Positions 19,510-28,729 are shown, counted from the first letter of the stretch. The stretch is 64,000 nucleotides of DNA from an uncultured Phascolarctobacterium sp. (GCA_949285135.1 CASDXO010000007.1:62001-126000), one strand, 5' to 3'. The notes: generated from the letters alone by a model not told the origin. Numbers and translations are program-made.

Positions 19510-20931
19510 TTATTTACCTGCTATTTTATTTTTTGCCAGCAGCCAACCTGTCAGAATACCTATATCACGGCTTAAAACCCTGCTGTTGCTGCCATGACCC
19601 AGCCTACGCAGCAAGCCGTTCAGCACTTCTGCTTTAACAACGTGTTCAGCCGCTTCATATTTCCTTGGTTTGCAGAAAGTTTTGCACAGTTCCTTATCCT
19701 GCACACTTTTACAAATGCAAGTCATATTTTCTGCCAGCTGATATTTTCCTGCTGCAGTTTCCTGTTTTTCCAGTGCTTCCTGCCATTCCTGCAACCTGCA
19801 GCGAATAGTGCTGCCAGCCTGCAAATATTCTTCATTTTCCCAGGAAATATTATGCAGCCAGCTGATAATATCAAAAACCGCGCTGGTTAGGACACCTTTT
19901 GCCGTTGCATCCCTTACAGCATCCACCGCTTCTTTTTCCAGCTCCAGCAATCTTTCAGCCAGGACACTTTTTTCAAAAAGCAGACCATCACCTGTAATTA
20001 TCTGCTGCCATAATTTTTGTACCTTCCACACTAACAGCAGCTCACGCAGTTTCTGTAAATAAGCTCCGATATCGGCTGCTGCCTTTTTAGCACGTTCATC
20101 TTCGGCAAAGATGATGCCAAACTCCAGATAACTGCGCAGATACACAAGCTCTTTGACCAAAGACTTAACTACAGCGCGCTCCACACCTGCACGCAGCCTG
20201 TTCTGGCATTCCAACAGTCTGTCACCGTGTACCTGAACAGCCTGCAACATTTCTGCGCGAATATTCTTGTCGGCAGCTATCCTGCATTTAACGTTCTGCA
20301 TATCCGGCTCTATGCCCAGCAGCGCCAATCCGCGGGCAAATTTGCTGCGTTTTTCGATAAATACGGGTACCACTGCCGCTATACGAGCAGCAAACTCCAG
20401 CAATGCTCCCTTGTTGCCTTCCAGCAGTTCAATCTCTATCTCTTCTATTTTGTCCTTATCACGCCCACGGCTGATGCAGCCTCTGTCTATTGCCAGTTCA
20501 GCAACAGCTCCCGGCAAATCAAGAATATAGGTAGTTCTTTCAATTTCTGTAGTAAAAAGCTTTTCAACACCTGCCGGAGCAAGTTCCGTCAGTTCAAAAC
20601 CCAGTCCCAACTCCTTGAATCCCGTCAATACAGCTTCATCGCTATTCAGCGGCATATTAAGCTCTACTCTTTCACTGAGCCCGCTGCTGCTCTTACGGGA
20701 GGTTTTGACAGTAGCTTCAAAGCTGCCGTCACCCTTATCTCTTACGCGGTAAGCAATACCATGCTTTTTAAAGTTTAAATCATCGGTATCATAGTAACTG
20801 CTGCACAAATGCAGAGTTTTTTCACTGTCCTGCCGGACAACATCCTGCAGCACTTTCGCCGCCAGCAGCTTTTTTAAATCTTTTTTTCCTATAAGCAGCT
20901 TGAGCTCTATTTCAACATTTTTCTTCATCAT
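19510..20931 (-). CDS. CYTH-CHAD domain protein (triphosphate tunnel metalloenzyme)
   Basis: 473 residues. The N-terminal CYTH domain (about 1-200) carries the ExExK signature EIELK and further charged strands (RVRDKGDGSFEATVKTS, EIEEIEIELLEG), typical of inorganic triphosphatases such as YgiF. A helical CHAD domain (about 215-470) with conserved His/Arg helices follows; CHAD domains bind polyphosphate. Likely hydrolyses tripolyphosphate or binds polyphosphate (inference from family). Its start overlaps the VTT-family gene by 20 bases. Confidence 0.88.
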   Translation of the reverse strand: MMKKNVEIELKLLIGKKDLKKLLAAKVLQDVVRQDSEKTLHLCSSYYDTDDLNFKKHGIAYRVRDKGDGSFEATVKTSRKSSSGLSERVELNMPLNSDEAVLTGFKELGLGFELTELAPAGVEKLFTTEIERTTYILDLPGAVAELAIDRGCISRGRDKDKIEEIEIELLEGNKGALLEFAARIAAVVPVFIEKRSKFARGLALLGIEPDMQNVKCRIAADKNIRAEMLQAVQVHGDRLLECQNRLRAGVERAVVKSLVKELVYLRSYLEFGIIFAEDERAKKAAADIGAYLQKLRELLLVWKVQKLWQQIITGDGLLFEKSVLAERLLELEKEAVDAVRDATAKGVLTSAVFDIISWLHNISWENEEYLQAGSTIRCRLQEWQEALEKQETAAGKYQLAENMTCICKSVQDKELCKTFCKPRKYEAAEHVVKAEVLNGLLRRLGHGSNSRVLSRDIGILTGWLLAKNKIAGK

Positions 20932-21616
20932 TCTTCTGCCTTTCCGTCATCTTTTTGCTTTCTCCGCAGCTGCGCCACCAAACAAGCGGCACGCCGAATG
21001 CCAGTACAGTTACTGCCACTGCCGCATAAAATCTGCCTGTACCAAAAGCATCTGCCAGAAAATTATAGGCAACTGCTCCCGGCAGCATACCCAGTAAAGT
21101 GGCGCCTGTGTAAACTTTCCATGGCATTCGCACGCTTCCAGCTACAATACTGACCGGGTCATAGGGAAAAACAGGCACCGTCCGCAGCCACAGCATCCGC
21201 ACAAAGCCATCGCTGTGCAGCAGGTAATCTTTAACACGCGTGCCTATGCTGCCGCCAAAATTCTGCAGCAGCCAGCTGCCGCCACCAAATCTGCCTAAAA
21301 GATAGCAAAAGCTGGCGCAGCCTAAACCGCCCATCAGTAAAAACAATACTCCCCACCACGGACCAAACAGCACCCCGGCACTGAGGTTCAAAAGCAGCGT
21401 AGGAAAAAGCAGCAGCGGTCTGAAAGTATAAACAAGCACATACATCAGCGGTGCCCAGGTACCAAAGCCTGCTACCCAGCGGCGGATATCTTCTGCCGAT
21501 GCGGGATGCGGATTATACGGTGAAACATATGCCCCATACAAGATTGCCCCCAGCACTGCTACATACAGCAGCAACCGGACAAGCAAATATCTGATTTGTT
21601 TTTTCTTCATCTGCAT
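20912..21616 (-). CDS. TVP38/TMEM64 (VTT domain) membrane protein
   Basis: 234 residues with five or six hydrophobic segments. The VTT/SNARE_assoc core is visible in FRPLLLFPTLLLNLSAGVLFGPWWG, FCYLLGRFGG and RTVPVFPYDPVSIVAGSVRMPW. These proteins belong to the DedA superfamily, implicated in lipid scrambling or envelope homeostasis; the substrate is not known here. It overlaps the CYTH-CHAD gene by 20 bases. The ATG has AGGTAAAATGA upstream, a moderate ribosome site. Confidence 0.88.
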   Translation of the reverse strand: MQMKKKQIRYLLVRLLLYVAVLGAILYGAYVSPYNPHPASAEDIRRWVAGFGTWAPLMYVLVYTFRPLLLFPTLLLNLSAGVLFGPWWGVLFLLMGGLGCASFCYLLGRFGGGSWLLQNFGGSIGTRVKDYLLHSDGFVRMLWLRTVPVFPYDPVSIVAGSVRMPWKVYTGATLLGMLPGAVAYNFLADAFGTGRFYAAVAVTVLAFGVPLVWWRSCGESKKMTERQKNDEEKC

Positions 21617-21720
21617 TCATTTTACCTGCCATTTCTCTTCTTTTATATCATACTCTGCCTGAGAAAGTTACGCAAGCGGCAGCATCTGCAGCGACTAAAA
21701 TCTTTCACATTTCACAGCTA

Positions 21721-21749
21721 TTGACTTTTATTTTGAGCAAGTGCATAAT
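21721..21749 (+). promoter_or_regulatory. Sigma-A promoter of the gamma-carbonic anhydrase gene
   Basis: TTGACT (21721-21726) and CATAAT (21744-21749) with a 17-base spacer, about 78 bases upstream of the start codon. Confidence 0.75.
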
Positions 21750-21826
21750 TAAAGTATAAGCAGTTAACTCTTTAAGTGTTATAAATATAATTTCCCTTAA
21801 ATTTATAAGAAAGTGGTGAACCTTAT

Positions 21827-22378
21827 ATGTTGTACAAATTTGAAGGACAGTTACCCAAAGTAGACGAAAAAGCCTATGTTTTTAATGCGGCAACTGTTAT
21901 AGGCAAAGTTGAAATGAAAGAATACAGCAGCGTATGGCCCAACGTAACCGTGCGCGGCGACGTAAACCGTATTGAAATCGGTCGTTATACCAATATTCAG
22001 GATAACAGCGTACTTCACGTAGCAGATAATTATGCCTGCATAGTAGGCGACTATGTAACCGTAGGTCACAGCGCTCTGCTGCACGCCTGCACTGTTGAAG
22101 ATCACTGCCTGATTGGTATGCACGCTACTGTTTTGGACGGTGCTGTTATCGGTACCGGTTCCATCGTAGCAGCCGGTGCAGTAGTTACCAAAGGCACTAT
22201 TGTGCCGCCTCATTCTTTAGTTGCAGGCATTCCCGCCCGCGTTATCAAGACCCTGGATGAAAGCAACAAAAACAATATTCACGCCCAGGCTATCAAATAT
22301 AAAGACCTGTGGACCAAACGCTATGGCCTGCTGCCTGACAACGACGGCGAAACCTATCATGGCGAACAAATCGTCTAA
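21827..22378 (+). CDS. Gamma-class carbonic anhydrase family protein (left-handed beta-helix)
   Basis: 183 residues of hexapeptide repeats (VIGKVEMKEYSSVWPNVTVRGD, GRYTNIQDNSVLHV, IGTGSIVAAGAVVTKG). The zinc His positions of the gamma-CA/PaaY/YrdA family are present in VLHV and VGHSALLHAC. Such proteins are trimeric zinc enzymes with carbonic anhydrase or thioesterase-like activity; which one applies here cannot be told. Monocistronic on the plus strand, with its own promoter and terminator. Confidence 0.92.
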   Translation: MLYKFEGQLPKVDEKAYVFNAATVIGKVEMKEYSSVWPNVTVRGDVNRIEIGRYTNIQDNSVLHVADNYACIVGDYVTVGHSALLHACTVEDHCLIGMHATVLDGAVIGTGSIVAAGAVVTKGTIVPPHSLVAGIPARVIKTLDESNKNNIHAQAIKYKDLWTKRYGLLPDNDGETYHGEQIV

Positions 22379-22415
22379 TAACCAGCTGCCAAAATAATAA
22401 ATATACCCTTAAAAC

Positions 22416-22445
22416 AGCAGATACTGATGTGTCTGCTATTTTTTT
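22416..22445 (+). terminator. Intrinsic terminator of the gamma-CA gene
   Basis: Stem AGCAGATAC / GTGTCTGCT (one wobble pair) with a TGAT loop, then ATTTTTTT. The stop codon of the convergent PdxR-type gene lies inside the right arm. Confidence 0.85.
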
Positions 22446-23545
22446 ATGTTCTGCAGCTGCTTACGTCTTTCCCGGCGCAGACGGTTGATATGCCGCTCAA
22501 ATTCGCCGCTGTTGAGTATTTCTGTTAAAACATACTGTTCAAATACCGGTACTGTACAGGAATAAAACCCAACCTTCTGTTGAAACTCAGCCAGTAATGC
22601 GGACGGCAGAATCATGTACCCTGCACGAAAAGAAGGTGCAATTGTACGGGAAAAGGTATTCAGATAAATTACCGGTATATCTTTGCCCTGTGCCAGAGCA
22701 AAAAGCGTATCTTCATTTTTTCTGGACACAGTAAGCTCCGAATCGTAATTATCCTCGATAATGTACCCGCCACGTTTAGCAGCCCAGCTCAAATATTCAT
22801 ATTTTTTGGACGCGCTGGCACTGCTGCCGCTTGGAAAACTGTTAAAAGGCGTTACATGGAGAACCCCGGCACGGCTATTTGCCAGCTGCCGTGAATCTAT
22901 GCCGTCCTCATGCAGCCTGAGCATCTCACATTGCAGTCCGTTAGATTGATATACCTGTCTGATCTTATCATAGGAAGGGTCTTCCAGCGCGAATATTTTC
23001 TGTTTGCCTAACAACTGCACCAGCAGACCATATAAATACTCGGCACCGGAACCAATGACAATCTGCTCAGGACTCACTATGATATCACTGCTGCGGGCCA
23101 GATAAGCAGCTATCGCCATACGCAGTTCGGCACAACCGCAGTTATCTGATTTTACTAAAATATTCTCACCGTAATCTAAAATCACCCGGCGCATAAGCTT
23201 TGCCAGTACTGTATAAGGAAATACGCCTTTCTTGCTGTGCTGCAGATATTTATGCCCCACTGCCACTGACAAAACCGGTTTACCGGCAGCAGCAAGGAAA
23301 TCATCCTGCCGATAAACAACAAAATATCCGCTGCGTTCGCGTGGTTCTACATAGCCCTCATCACATAGCAGTTCATAAGCATGCTCTACGGGAATCACAC
23401 TTATACCCGTTTCTTCTGCCAGCATCCGCTTAGAAGGCAGTTTTCTTCCATAAGGATAGATACCGGCTAAAATATCTGTTTTTAACTGTTCATATAATTG
23501 CAGATAAACCTGCTTTCCTTCACTCTTACTTACGCAGTACCTCAT
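22436..23545 (-). CDS. pdxR: MocR/PdxR-type regulator, short and lacking the PLP lysine
   Basis: 369 residues: GntR winged helix at 1-80 ([18 protein letters not shown]), then a fold-type I aminotransferase-like domain. Divergent to pdxST, so probably the PdxR regulator of PLP synthesis (PLP is the known effector of that family). Two oddities: the residue at the usual Schiff-base lysine (TFSKxxxP) is Arg300 (NTFSRTIAP, codon CGT), and the protein ends at [13 protein letters not shown], about 80-100 residues short of typical MocR proteins, with its stop inside the convergent terminator. EDNYDSE replaces the common EDDYDSE. The ATG lacks a close ribosome site. It may be a constitutive repressor/activator or a decaying gene. 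Confidence 0.82.
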   Translation of the reverse strand: MRYCVSKSEGKQVYLQLYEQLKTDILAGIYPYGRKLPSKRMLAEETGISVIPVEHAYELLCDEGYVEPRERSGYFVVYRQDDFLAAAGKPVLSVAVGHKYLQHSKKGVFPYTVLAKLMRRVILDYGENILVKSDNCGCAELRMAIAAYLARSSDIIVSPEQIVIGSGAEYLYGLLVQLLGKQKIFALEDPSYDKIRQVYQSNGLQCEMLRLHEDGIDSRQLANSRAGVLHVTPFNSFPSGSSASASKKYEYLSWAAKRGGYIIEDNYDSELTVSRKNEDTLFALAQGKDIPVIYLNTFSRTIAPSFRAGYMILPSALLAEFQQKVGFYSCTVPVFEQYVLTEILNSGEFERHINRLRRERRKQLQNIKK

Positions 23546-23577
23546 CTGGTTATATATTTTACTCCTGTTCTGGTTAT
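23545..23577. promoter_or_regulatory. Direct repeats in the pdxR-pdxS intergenic region (candidate PdxR operator)
   Basis: TCTGGTTAT occurs at 23545-23553 and again at 23569-23577, 24 bases apart start to start. MocR-type regulators typically bind direct repeats in divergent promoters; assignment to PdxR is inference. The first copy overlaps the pdxR start codon. Confidence 0.55.
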
Positions 23578-23637
23578 TTTTTAATTATCAGAATCAGTAT
23601 ATGCTATTGCCATATTATTTGTAAAGGAGTAATCATC

Positions 23638-24513
23638 ATGCAGCAATCTCGTTATGAACTTAATAAAGGACTTGCCCAAATGCTTAAAGGCGGCGTTATC
23701 ATGGATGTTACTAATGCAGAGCAGGCACGTATTGCCGAAGCCGCCGGAGCCTGCGCCGTTATGGCACTGGAACGAATTCCTGCCGACATCAGAGCCGCTG
23801 GAGGCGTAGCCCGCATGAGCGACCCCAGACTCATTAAAGAAATTCAAAACGCTGTTTCCATCCCTGTTATGGCAAAATGCCGTATAGGGCATTTTGCTGA
23901 AGCACAAATTCTGCAGGCTCTTGATATTGATTACATCGACGAAAGCGAAGTGCTCTCCCCCGCAGATGACAAATACCATATTGACAAGACCAAATTCTCT
24001 GTACCCTTTGTCTGCGGTGCCCGCGACCTGGGTGAAGCTTTAAGACGTATCAATGAAGGTGCAGCTATGATTCGTACTAAAGGTGAACCGGGTACAGGCG
24101 ATATCATCCAGGCTGTACGCCATATGCGCATGATGCAGTCGGAAATCCGCCGCCTGCACAGCATGGCAGCAGACGAACTTTTTGAAGCAGCCAAACAGCT
24201 GCAGGTACCTTATGAACTTGCTCTTTATGTACATCAGCAGCAAAAACTTCCCGTAGTCAACTTTGCAGCAGGCGGCATTGCCACCCCTGCCGATGCTGCG
24301 CTGATGATGCAGCTGGGAGCAGAAGGCGTTTTCGTAGGCTCCGGCATCTTTAAATCCGGCAATCCAGCGCAAAGAGCTGCCGCCATCGTTCAGGCTGTTA
24401 CCAATTACAACGATGCCGATATGCTGGCAAAACTCTCCGAAAATCTGGGTGAAGCCATGGTAGGTATCAACGAGCAGGAAATTCAGCTGCTTATGGCAGA
24501 ACGGGGTAAATAA
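23638..24513 (+). CDS. pdxS: Pyridoxal 5'-phosphate synthase, PdxS subunit
   Basis: Makes PLP directly from ribose 5-phosphate, glyceraldehyde 3-phosphate and ammonia delivered by PdxT. 291 residues, normal length. TIM barrel with the two catalytic lysines in MAKCRIGH and RTKGEPGTG, and the phosphate-binding segment [28 protein letters not shown] lies eight bases after GGAG. One base separates it from pdxT. Confidence 0.98.
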   Translation: MQQSRYELNKGLAQMLKGGVIMDVTNAEQARIAEAAGACAVMALERIPADIRAAGGVARMSDPRLIKEIQNAVSIPVMAKCRIGHFAEAQILQALDIDYIDESEVLSPADDKYHIDKTKFSVPFVCGARDLGEALRRINEGAAMIRTKGEPGTGDIIQAVRHMRMMQSEIRRLHSMAADELFEAAKQLQVPYELALYVHQQQKLPVVNFAAGGIATPADAALMMQLGAEGVFVGSGIFKSGNPAQRAAAIVQAVTNYNDADMLAKLSENLGEAMVGINEQEIQLLMAERGK

Positions 24514-24514
24514 G

Positions 24515-25093
24515 ATGCGCATAGGAATCTTGTCTTTGCAGGGTGCTTTTGCCGAGCATGAAGCTGTACTGCGCAGACTGAACATCGAATACTTTGAAAT
24601 CCGTAAATCTCAGGACTGGCAGCAACCTTGTGATGGTCTGATTATTCCCGGCGGTGAAAGCACCGTGATGAACAAGCTGCTGCATACACTGGGATTATTT
24701 ACGTCAATACAAAAGGCTATTATGGATGGACTGCCGATTTTTGGTACCTGTGCCGGTATGATACTGCTGGCTAAAGAAGTCCGCGGCGGCAGGCCCTGCC
24801 TGGCAACAATGGATATCACCGTACAAAGAAATGCTTATGGGCGCCAGTCCGGCAGCTTTACCACCATCGAAAACTTTCAGGACCTGGGCCCGCTGCCCAT
24901 GACCTTCATCCGTGCCCCTTATATTGAGCAGACAGGGAAAAATGTAGAAATTTTAGCCAAGGTAAACGGCAAAATTATCGCTGCCCGCCAGGCTAACCAG
25001 CTGGTAACAGCTTTTCATCCGGAACTGGATGAGGAACCAGCCGTACATAAATATTTTCTTAATATGGTGCAGCAATATCTGCAGCATAAATAA
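24515..25093 (+). CDS. pdxT: Pyridoxal 5'-phosphate synthase, glutaminase subunit PdxT
   Basis: Class I glutaminase supplying ammonia to PdxS. 192 residues. Motifs MRIGILSLQGAFAEHE, PGGESTVMNKLL, nucleophile Cys in FGTCAGMILLA, and His/Glu in TAFHPELDEE. Translationally coupled to pdxS. Confidence 0.98.
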   Translation: MRIGILSLQGAFAEHEAVLRRLNIEYFEIRKSQDWQQPCDGLIIPGGESTVMNKLLHTLGLFTSIQKAIMDGLPIFGTCAGMILLAKEVRGGRPCLATMDITVQRNAYGRQSGSFTTIENFQDLGPLPMTFIRAPYIEQTGKNVEILAKVNGKIIAARQANQLVTAFHPELDEEPAVHKYFLNMVQQYLQHK

Positions 25094-25101
25094 TCCTAAA
25101 C

Positions 25102-25138
25102 AAAAAGCTGCCGCAGCACATAGCCCGGCAGCTTTTTT
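25102..25138 (+). terminator. Intrinsic terminator of pdxST
   Basis: 12-bp stem AAAAAGCTGCCG / CGGCAGCTTTTT, with six T after it on the plus strand. The A run on the left lets it also serve the convergent phosphatase gene. Confidence 0.9.
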
Positions 25139-25152
25139 GCTATCATTAAATT

Positions 25153-25608
25153 TTAATACCCTAAATGTTTAAGTAATCCTTTAAGTCCAGCCATAATATC
25201 ATCATAGGTAGTGTCAAAATCACCTGTATACCAAGGGTCAGCAATACTTTGTCCTTTACGTTCCGCATAATCCAGCAGCAAACTTACTTTTCCCAGTCTG
25301 TCACTGCCTATAATTCTGTTGATATTGCGCAAGTTATTGCTATCCATGGCAATGATATAGTCAAATTCTTCATAATCCTTAACAGTCAGCTGACGTGCAT
25401 ATTTACCGGCAACGCTGATGTCGTACTGTGCCAGCTTGTTTTTAGTTCCCCAATGTACGGGATTGCCAATTTCTTCTCTGCTGGTAGCACTGGACTGGAT
25501 ATAAAATTCATCCGCCTTACCTAATTTCTGCACCATATCTTTCATTAAAAACTCTGCCATCGGCGAGCGACAGATATTGCCGTGGCATACGAACATGATT
25601 TTCGGCAT
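25153..25608 (-). CDS. Low-molecular-weight protein-tyrosine phosphatase
   Basis: 151 residues. P-loop VCHGNICRSPMAEF (CX5R with catalytic Cys and Arg) at the N-terminus, and the catalytic Asp in IADPWYTGDFDTTYDD near the C-terminus. Dephosphorylates tyrosine (or arginine) residues in the cytoplasm; the substrate is unknown and no tyrosine kinase lies nearby. The start is taken at ATG 25608, where family members begin (MPKIMFVCHG). The 22-codon upstream extension is unlikely. A decayed copy of this 5' end lies about 400 bases upstream. Confidence 0.92.
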   Translation of the reverse strand: MPKIMFVCHGNICRSPMAEFLMKDMVQKLGKADEFYIQSSATSREEIGNPVHWGTKNKLAQYDISVAGKYARQLTVKDYEEFDYIIAMDSNNLRNINRIIGSDRLGKVSLLLDYAERKGQSIADPWYTGDFDTTYDDIMAGLKGLLKHLGY

Positions 25609-25882
25609 TTTCTTTAAACTTCTTTGACAAATATTTTTTAAAATAGCGTTGAGTAAGATGAATAATATTCTCAAATATTTTAACTAACAATGAATTTATA
25701 AATTACTTTTTTACATATTTTGTTTCTCTATCTTTACTTTCAATCATAACTACGCCTGTTTATTACATATTTGTTGACAACTGCGTAATCCTTTATTTTC
25801 CAATCTGTTGTTTTGTTTCATGAATAATAATGTGTATTTCCAAATTTAGTGTTTATACTATCTATTGTACGTACAAATACGC

Positions 25883-25918
25883 AAAAAACAATCGTAAAAT
25901 TTTACGATTGTTTTTTTG
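25883..25918. terminator. Perfect palindrome, bidirectional terminator-like
   Basis: 36-bp palindrome with arms rich in A and T around ACAATCGTAAAA and its complement, ending in a T run on either strand. It lies between the intact phosphatase gene and its decayed copy, so it may be the old terminator of the dead copy or of the DUF262 gene. The rest of 25609-26104 shows no gene. Confidence 0.65.
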
Positions 25919-25976
25919 ACTGTTTTTACTTATTGCTTATTAAATTTGATTTTGCAAATATAACAACTATTAACGG

Positions 25977-26020
25977 CAGATACTACTGTAACACACGAAC
26001 ATGATTTTTTACATTTTGTT
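25977..26020 (-). pseudogene. Decayed 5' fragment of a second low-molecular-weight phosphatase
   Basis: Ungapped alignment of 25977-26020 to 25571-25614 (the 5' end of the intact phosphatase gene) gives 34 of 44 identical bases, including a 14-base exact core, and eight of ten differences are transitions. Translated on the minus strand it reads M-stop-KIMFVCYSSICR-stop against MPKIMFVCHGNICRS in the intact gene, so the P-loop His and Gly are lost and stops are present. Beyond this segment I see no clear similarity. It is most likely the remnant of a duplicated or replaced phosphatase gene. Confidence 0.6.
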
Positions 26021-26104
26021 TATGACCTGTCAAAAATCAGATTGATTTTATTGCAACTTACAGGCCCTTAGTTTTTTAATTTTTATACTATTTTTCACAA
26101 AACA

Positions 26105-27916
26105 CTACAAATTTTCGTAATATGATTTGATAAGTTTCGCCATCAATTTTCTGCGTTCCTGCAAGAAATCCTCATAATTTTCTACAGTCATCTCAAAAAT
26201 ACTATCAGGAATACAATTTTCTTTTAAATTTTCAATCAACATATTTTCTGTTGAGAGGTTACCAAATAATATATTCTTTGTTGTACACTGCTCTTTTGCT
26301 TTTGAAAAATAAATAGCTGGAGCATCATCACTGATAGCTTTATTTACCTGTGTATCAAGATAAATATAATTTGCAACCTGATTATATTTTATTTTAGATG
26401 TTACGCCATTTTTCTTCAAATATGCTTTAGGAAAAATATGATGTACATCACCAGAAATTGTTACCAAGTCAGAAATTTTCGTTCCATTCATAAACAGAGA
26501 ATTACAATTTGTCTTAATCTGTGTAGCTAAAAATATATTAAACGCCGGACTATTGATTGATGATGTTTCTAAAGCCTGTGGTAACGTAACGGTCCAAAAA
26601 CTTTCCGATAACACTGACGCTTCAACTTCTGCAAAAAATTTAGCAAATCCTTTTTCTTCAATACTTCTCATATCCCTATCCATTTGTGTTTCTGGTGAAC
26701 CAATATATCTTGATGTCAGAGTTGAGAGTACAAACCATTTTTGCACATATCTTTTAATTTGCACATTAGGAATCTCTGGATCACTTAACAATATTAGATA
26801 TAACGTATATGCAAAATCTAAAGTCATTCTTGAATTAAGCAATTTACTGGATATAAATCCAGCACCTTTTATTGCCATAATAAATTGAGAAAAATTATAT
26901 TTATTAATAAAATTAATAATCCCATCATCCAATTTTTTATAAGAACTTTCTACAATATCATCACGAAACTCTTTGGTAGCAAAATCTCTACCTGACAGCA
27001 AACTTACTAAATCTGATAATTTACCACGTCTGAACTGATGCATAAATGATACTCTTAACATATCTCCATAATCAGGATCATAAATATCGTCATAATCATT
27101 TGCTAACCATTTGATTTTATCTGCATATTTGGAATTCTGAAACTCTTTATCATTAAGCAGATAAGCATAAAAATCAGGCTTTACTGCTAAATGACAGAAA
27201 TAATCTACTGCTTTTCTCATCAAACTACCATTGTGCGCTGAATCAGCCGCCATTTTTGACATAACAAAATCAGACTGACTTAAAGCCGTTCCTTTTGAGT
27301 TGATACGAATAAATATCTCCGTTACCTCGTCAATATCAAGCGAAGCATCAAGTTCAATTACACCAATCTGACGATTCGCAATACCCTTTAACTCAGTAAT
27401 TGCCTTATTGACTATATTAGGCTTAACCTCTTCATTTACTTTACAATAATTAATTGAAAATTCAAAAGGATCAAATTCCGGCTCAAATATTACAGAAATA
27501 TCTGGTATCCATTTTTTATCTTTTAAATGAGAAGCATCCTGCACTGCAAATCTTTTTGTTTCATCTTCTGCTAAAGGATTAAATGCGATTTTTATGCGTT
27601 CTTTATTAAAATCATCATCTAATACTTCTTTTCCAGATATAGCCGCCATTAAAGCAGTAACCCTCTGCTGACCATCAATCAAGACTTTTTTCCCGTTAGC
27701 CTTACCACCATCTTTGGTTTTTACATCCGGATTTTTCCATGTAATAATATATCCTGTTGGATATCCATTATATAATGAATCAATTAAATCCCTAACCTGG
27801 CTACGTTTCCATACAAAAGGTCTCTGAATTTCAGGTATAACAAAATCTTCCGCTTCAATTAAACCTAAAATTGCATGAATCGAATACTGCATTAATGTAA
27901 ATTTTTCACCTGTCAT
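26105..27916 (-). CDS. DUF262/HNH protein (GmrSD-like restriction family)
   Basis: 603 residues. The N-terminal DUF262 domain (about 5-240) has IPEIQRPFVWKRSQV, YPTGYIITW and the nucleotide-site signature LIDGQQRVTALMA, with EIFIRINSKGTALSQSDF further on. A helical middle is followed by a DUF1524-like HNH region with DVHHIFPKAYLKKNG (about 490-505). This is the single-chain arrangement of GmrSD-type modification-dependent (type IV) restriction proteins, so a phage-defence role is plausible but unproven. ATG 27916 has AGAGGT six bases upstream. AT-rich and without partner genes. It sits between two decayed genes, suggesting an acquired stretch. Confidence 0.88.
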   Translation of the reverse strand: MTGEKFTLMQYSIHAILGLIEAEDFVIPEIQRPFVWKRSQVRDLIDSLYNGYPTGYIITWKNPDVKTKDGGKANGKKVLIDGQQRVTALMAAISGKEVLDDDFNKERIKIAFNPLAEDETKRFAVQDASHLKDKKWIPDISVIFEPEFDPFEFSINYCKVNEEVKPNIVNKAITELKGIANRQIGVIELDASLDIDEVTEIFIRINSKGTALSQSDFVMSKMAADSAHNGSLMRKAVDYFCHLAVKPDFYAYLLNDKEFQNSKYADKIKWLANDYDDIYDPDYGDMLRVSFMHQFRRGKLSDLVSLLSGRDFATKEFRDDIVESSYKKLDDGIINFINKYNFSQFIMAIKGAGFISSKLLNSRMTLDFAYTLYLILLSDPEIPNVQIKRYVQKWFVLSTLTSRYIGSPETQMDRDMRSIEEKGFAKFFAEVEASVLSESFWTVTLPQALETSSINSPAFNIFLATQIKTNCNSLFMNGTKISDLVTISGDVHHIFPKAYLKKNGVTSKIKYNQVANYIYLDTQVNKAISDDAPAIYFSKAKEQCTTKNILFGNLSTENMLIENLKENCIPDSIFEMTVENYEDFLQERRKLMAKLIKSYYENL

Positions 27917-27999
27917 CGCCAAACCTCTTATCTAAATATTTTCTAATTAACAATAATATATAAATCTTACCAATATTACAATTTAAATTACCAAATCCT

Positions 28000-28467
28000 T
28001 TAGATTTTTTCAATACTCAATTCAAAATAACCTAAATATACCTCATACTTATCCTGCGCGAAATAGCATGTATCTGTCAGAAAGCTTTTTCCTGTCCCAT
28101 ACTTTTAACCCTCGATAATAAAGCAGCTTTAATTTATCCTCAATAATATATAAAGAGAACAATATTATATTTAAGGCATTTTTTACAAATAATCAGTCTG
28201 TCTACGTAATCGTTGCTATCCTAAAACGAGTATATTATTCAAAATTAATTTTTTTGCATTATCTATAATCGCATCAATACAGCGAAAATGATTGGCTGCT
28301 TCAATTATATCGTCTACATTAAGCACTTCAATTTTTATACTTATAGTATTATTTTCAAAAATTGACATTGTCTGCTCATGAGTTAAGCGACTGCCTACCA
28401 TATGGTTTGAGTTATAGGTCAGCTCAATCTGCGTTTTATGATAAATCCTTCATGCATACTTATTCTG
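28000..28467 (-). pseudogene. Fic-domain AMPylase pseudogene
   Basis: Pieces of a Fic protein can be read on the minus strand in shifting frames. N-terminal piece, 28216-28446: KTQIELTYNSNHMVGSRLTH and later DDIIEAANHFRCIDAIIDNA, typical of class II Fic proteins; the inhibitory SxxxEG motif reads SNHMVG (Glu to Val). At about 28197-28220, DSNDYVDRLI stands where the catalytic loop DGNGRVGRLI is expected, then CKKCLKYNIV. Further on, IIEDKLKLLYYRGLKVWD (about 28093-28147), and after another frameshift FLTDTC..AQDKYEVYLGYF to the TAA at 28000-28002. The HPF part of the active site and the core helices are missing. Stops and frameshifts show that it is dead. Bases 28468-28724 hold nothing I can identify. 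Confidence 0.72.
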
Positions 28468-28729
28468 TTTTCCACACGCAAAATATCCAGCAGCATAAAT
28501 GGCTGCTTTTGTCGTTTATTGCTACCTTCAGGCTTCGTGGCGTTTTAGGAATTTATCATAATTTTCCCTCTGTTAGCCACTGAAAGTTATCTTATTTTTG
28601 CCTCATTAATTAAAAGTTAAACTTATTCTATTTTATAGTATATTACACTATCGGCAATAATTCTATTATCAGCACAGCAAATCATATATTTTTTGTCGCA
28701 ATGTATTAACTGATGAGCTATACAAAATA

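Noticed and set aside
28216..28401. 61-codon minus-strand frame as an independent small gene
   Set aside because: Its sequence is the N-terminal part of a Fic protein cut by frameshift, so it is treated as part of the pseudogene.
28362..28583. 73-codon plus-strand frame near the Fic remnant
   Set aside because: Overlaps the Fic pseudogene on the other strand, no family resemblance, no ribosome site.
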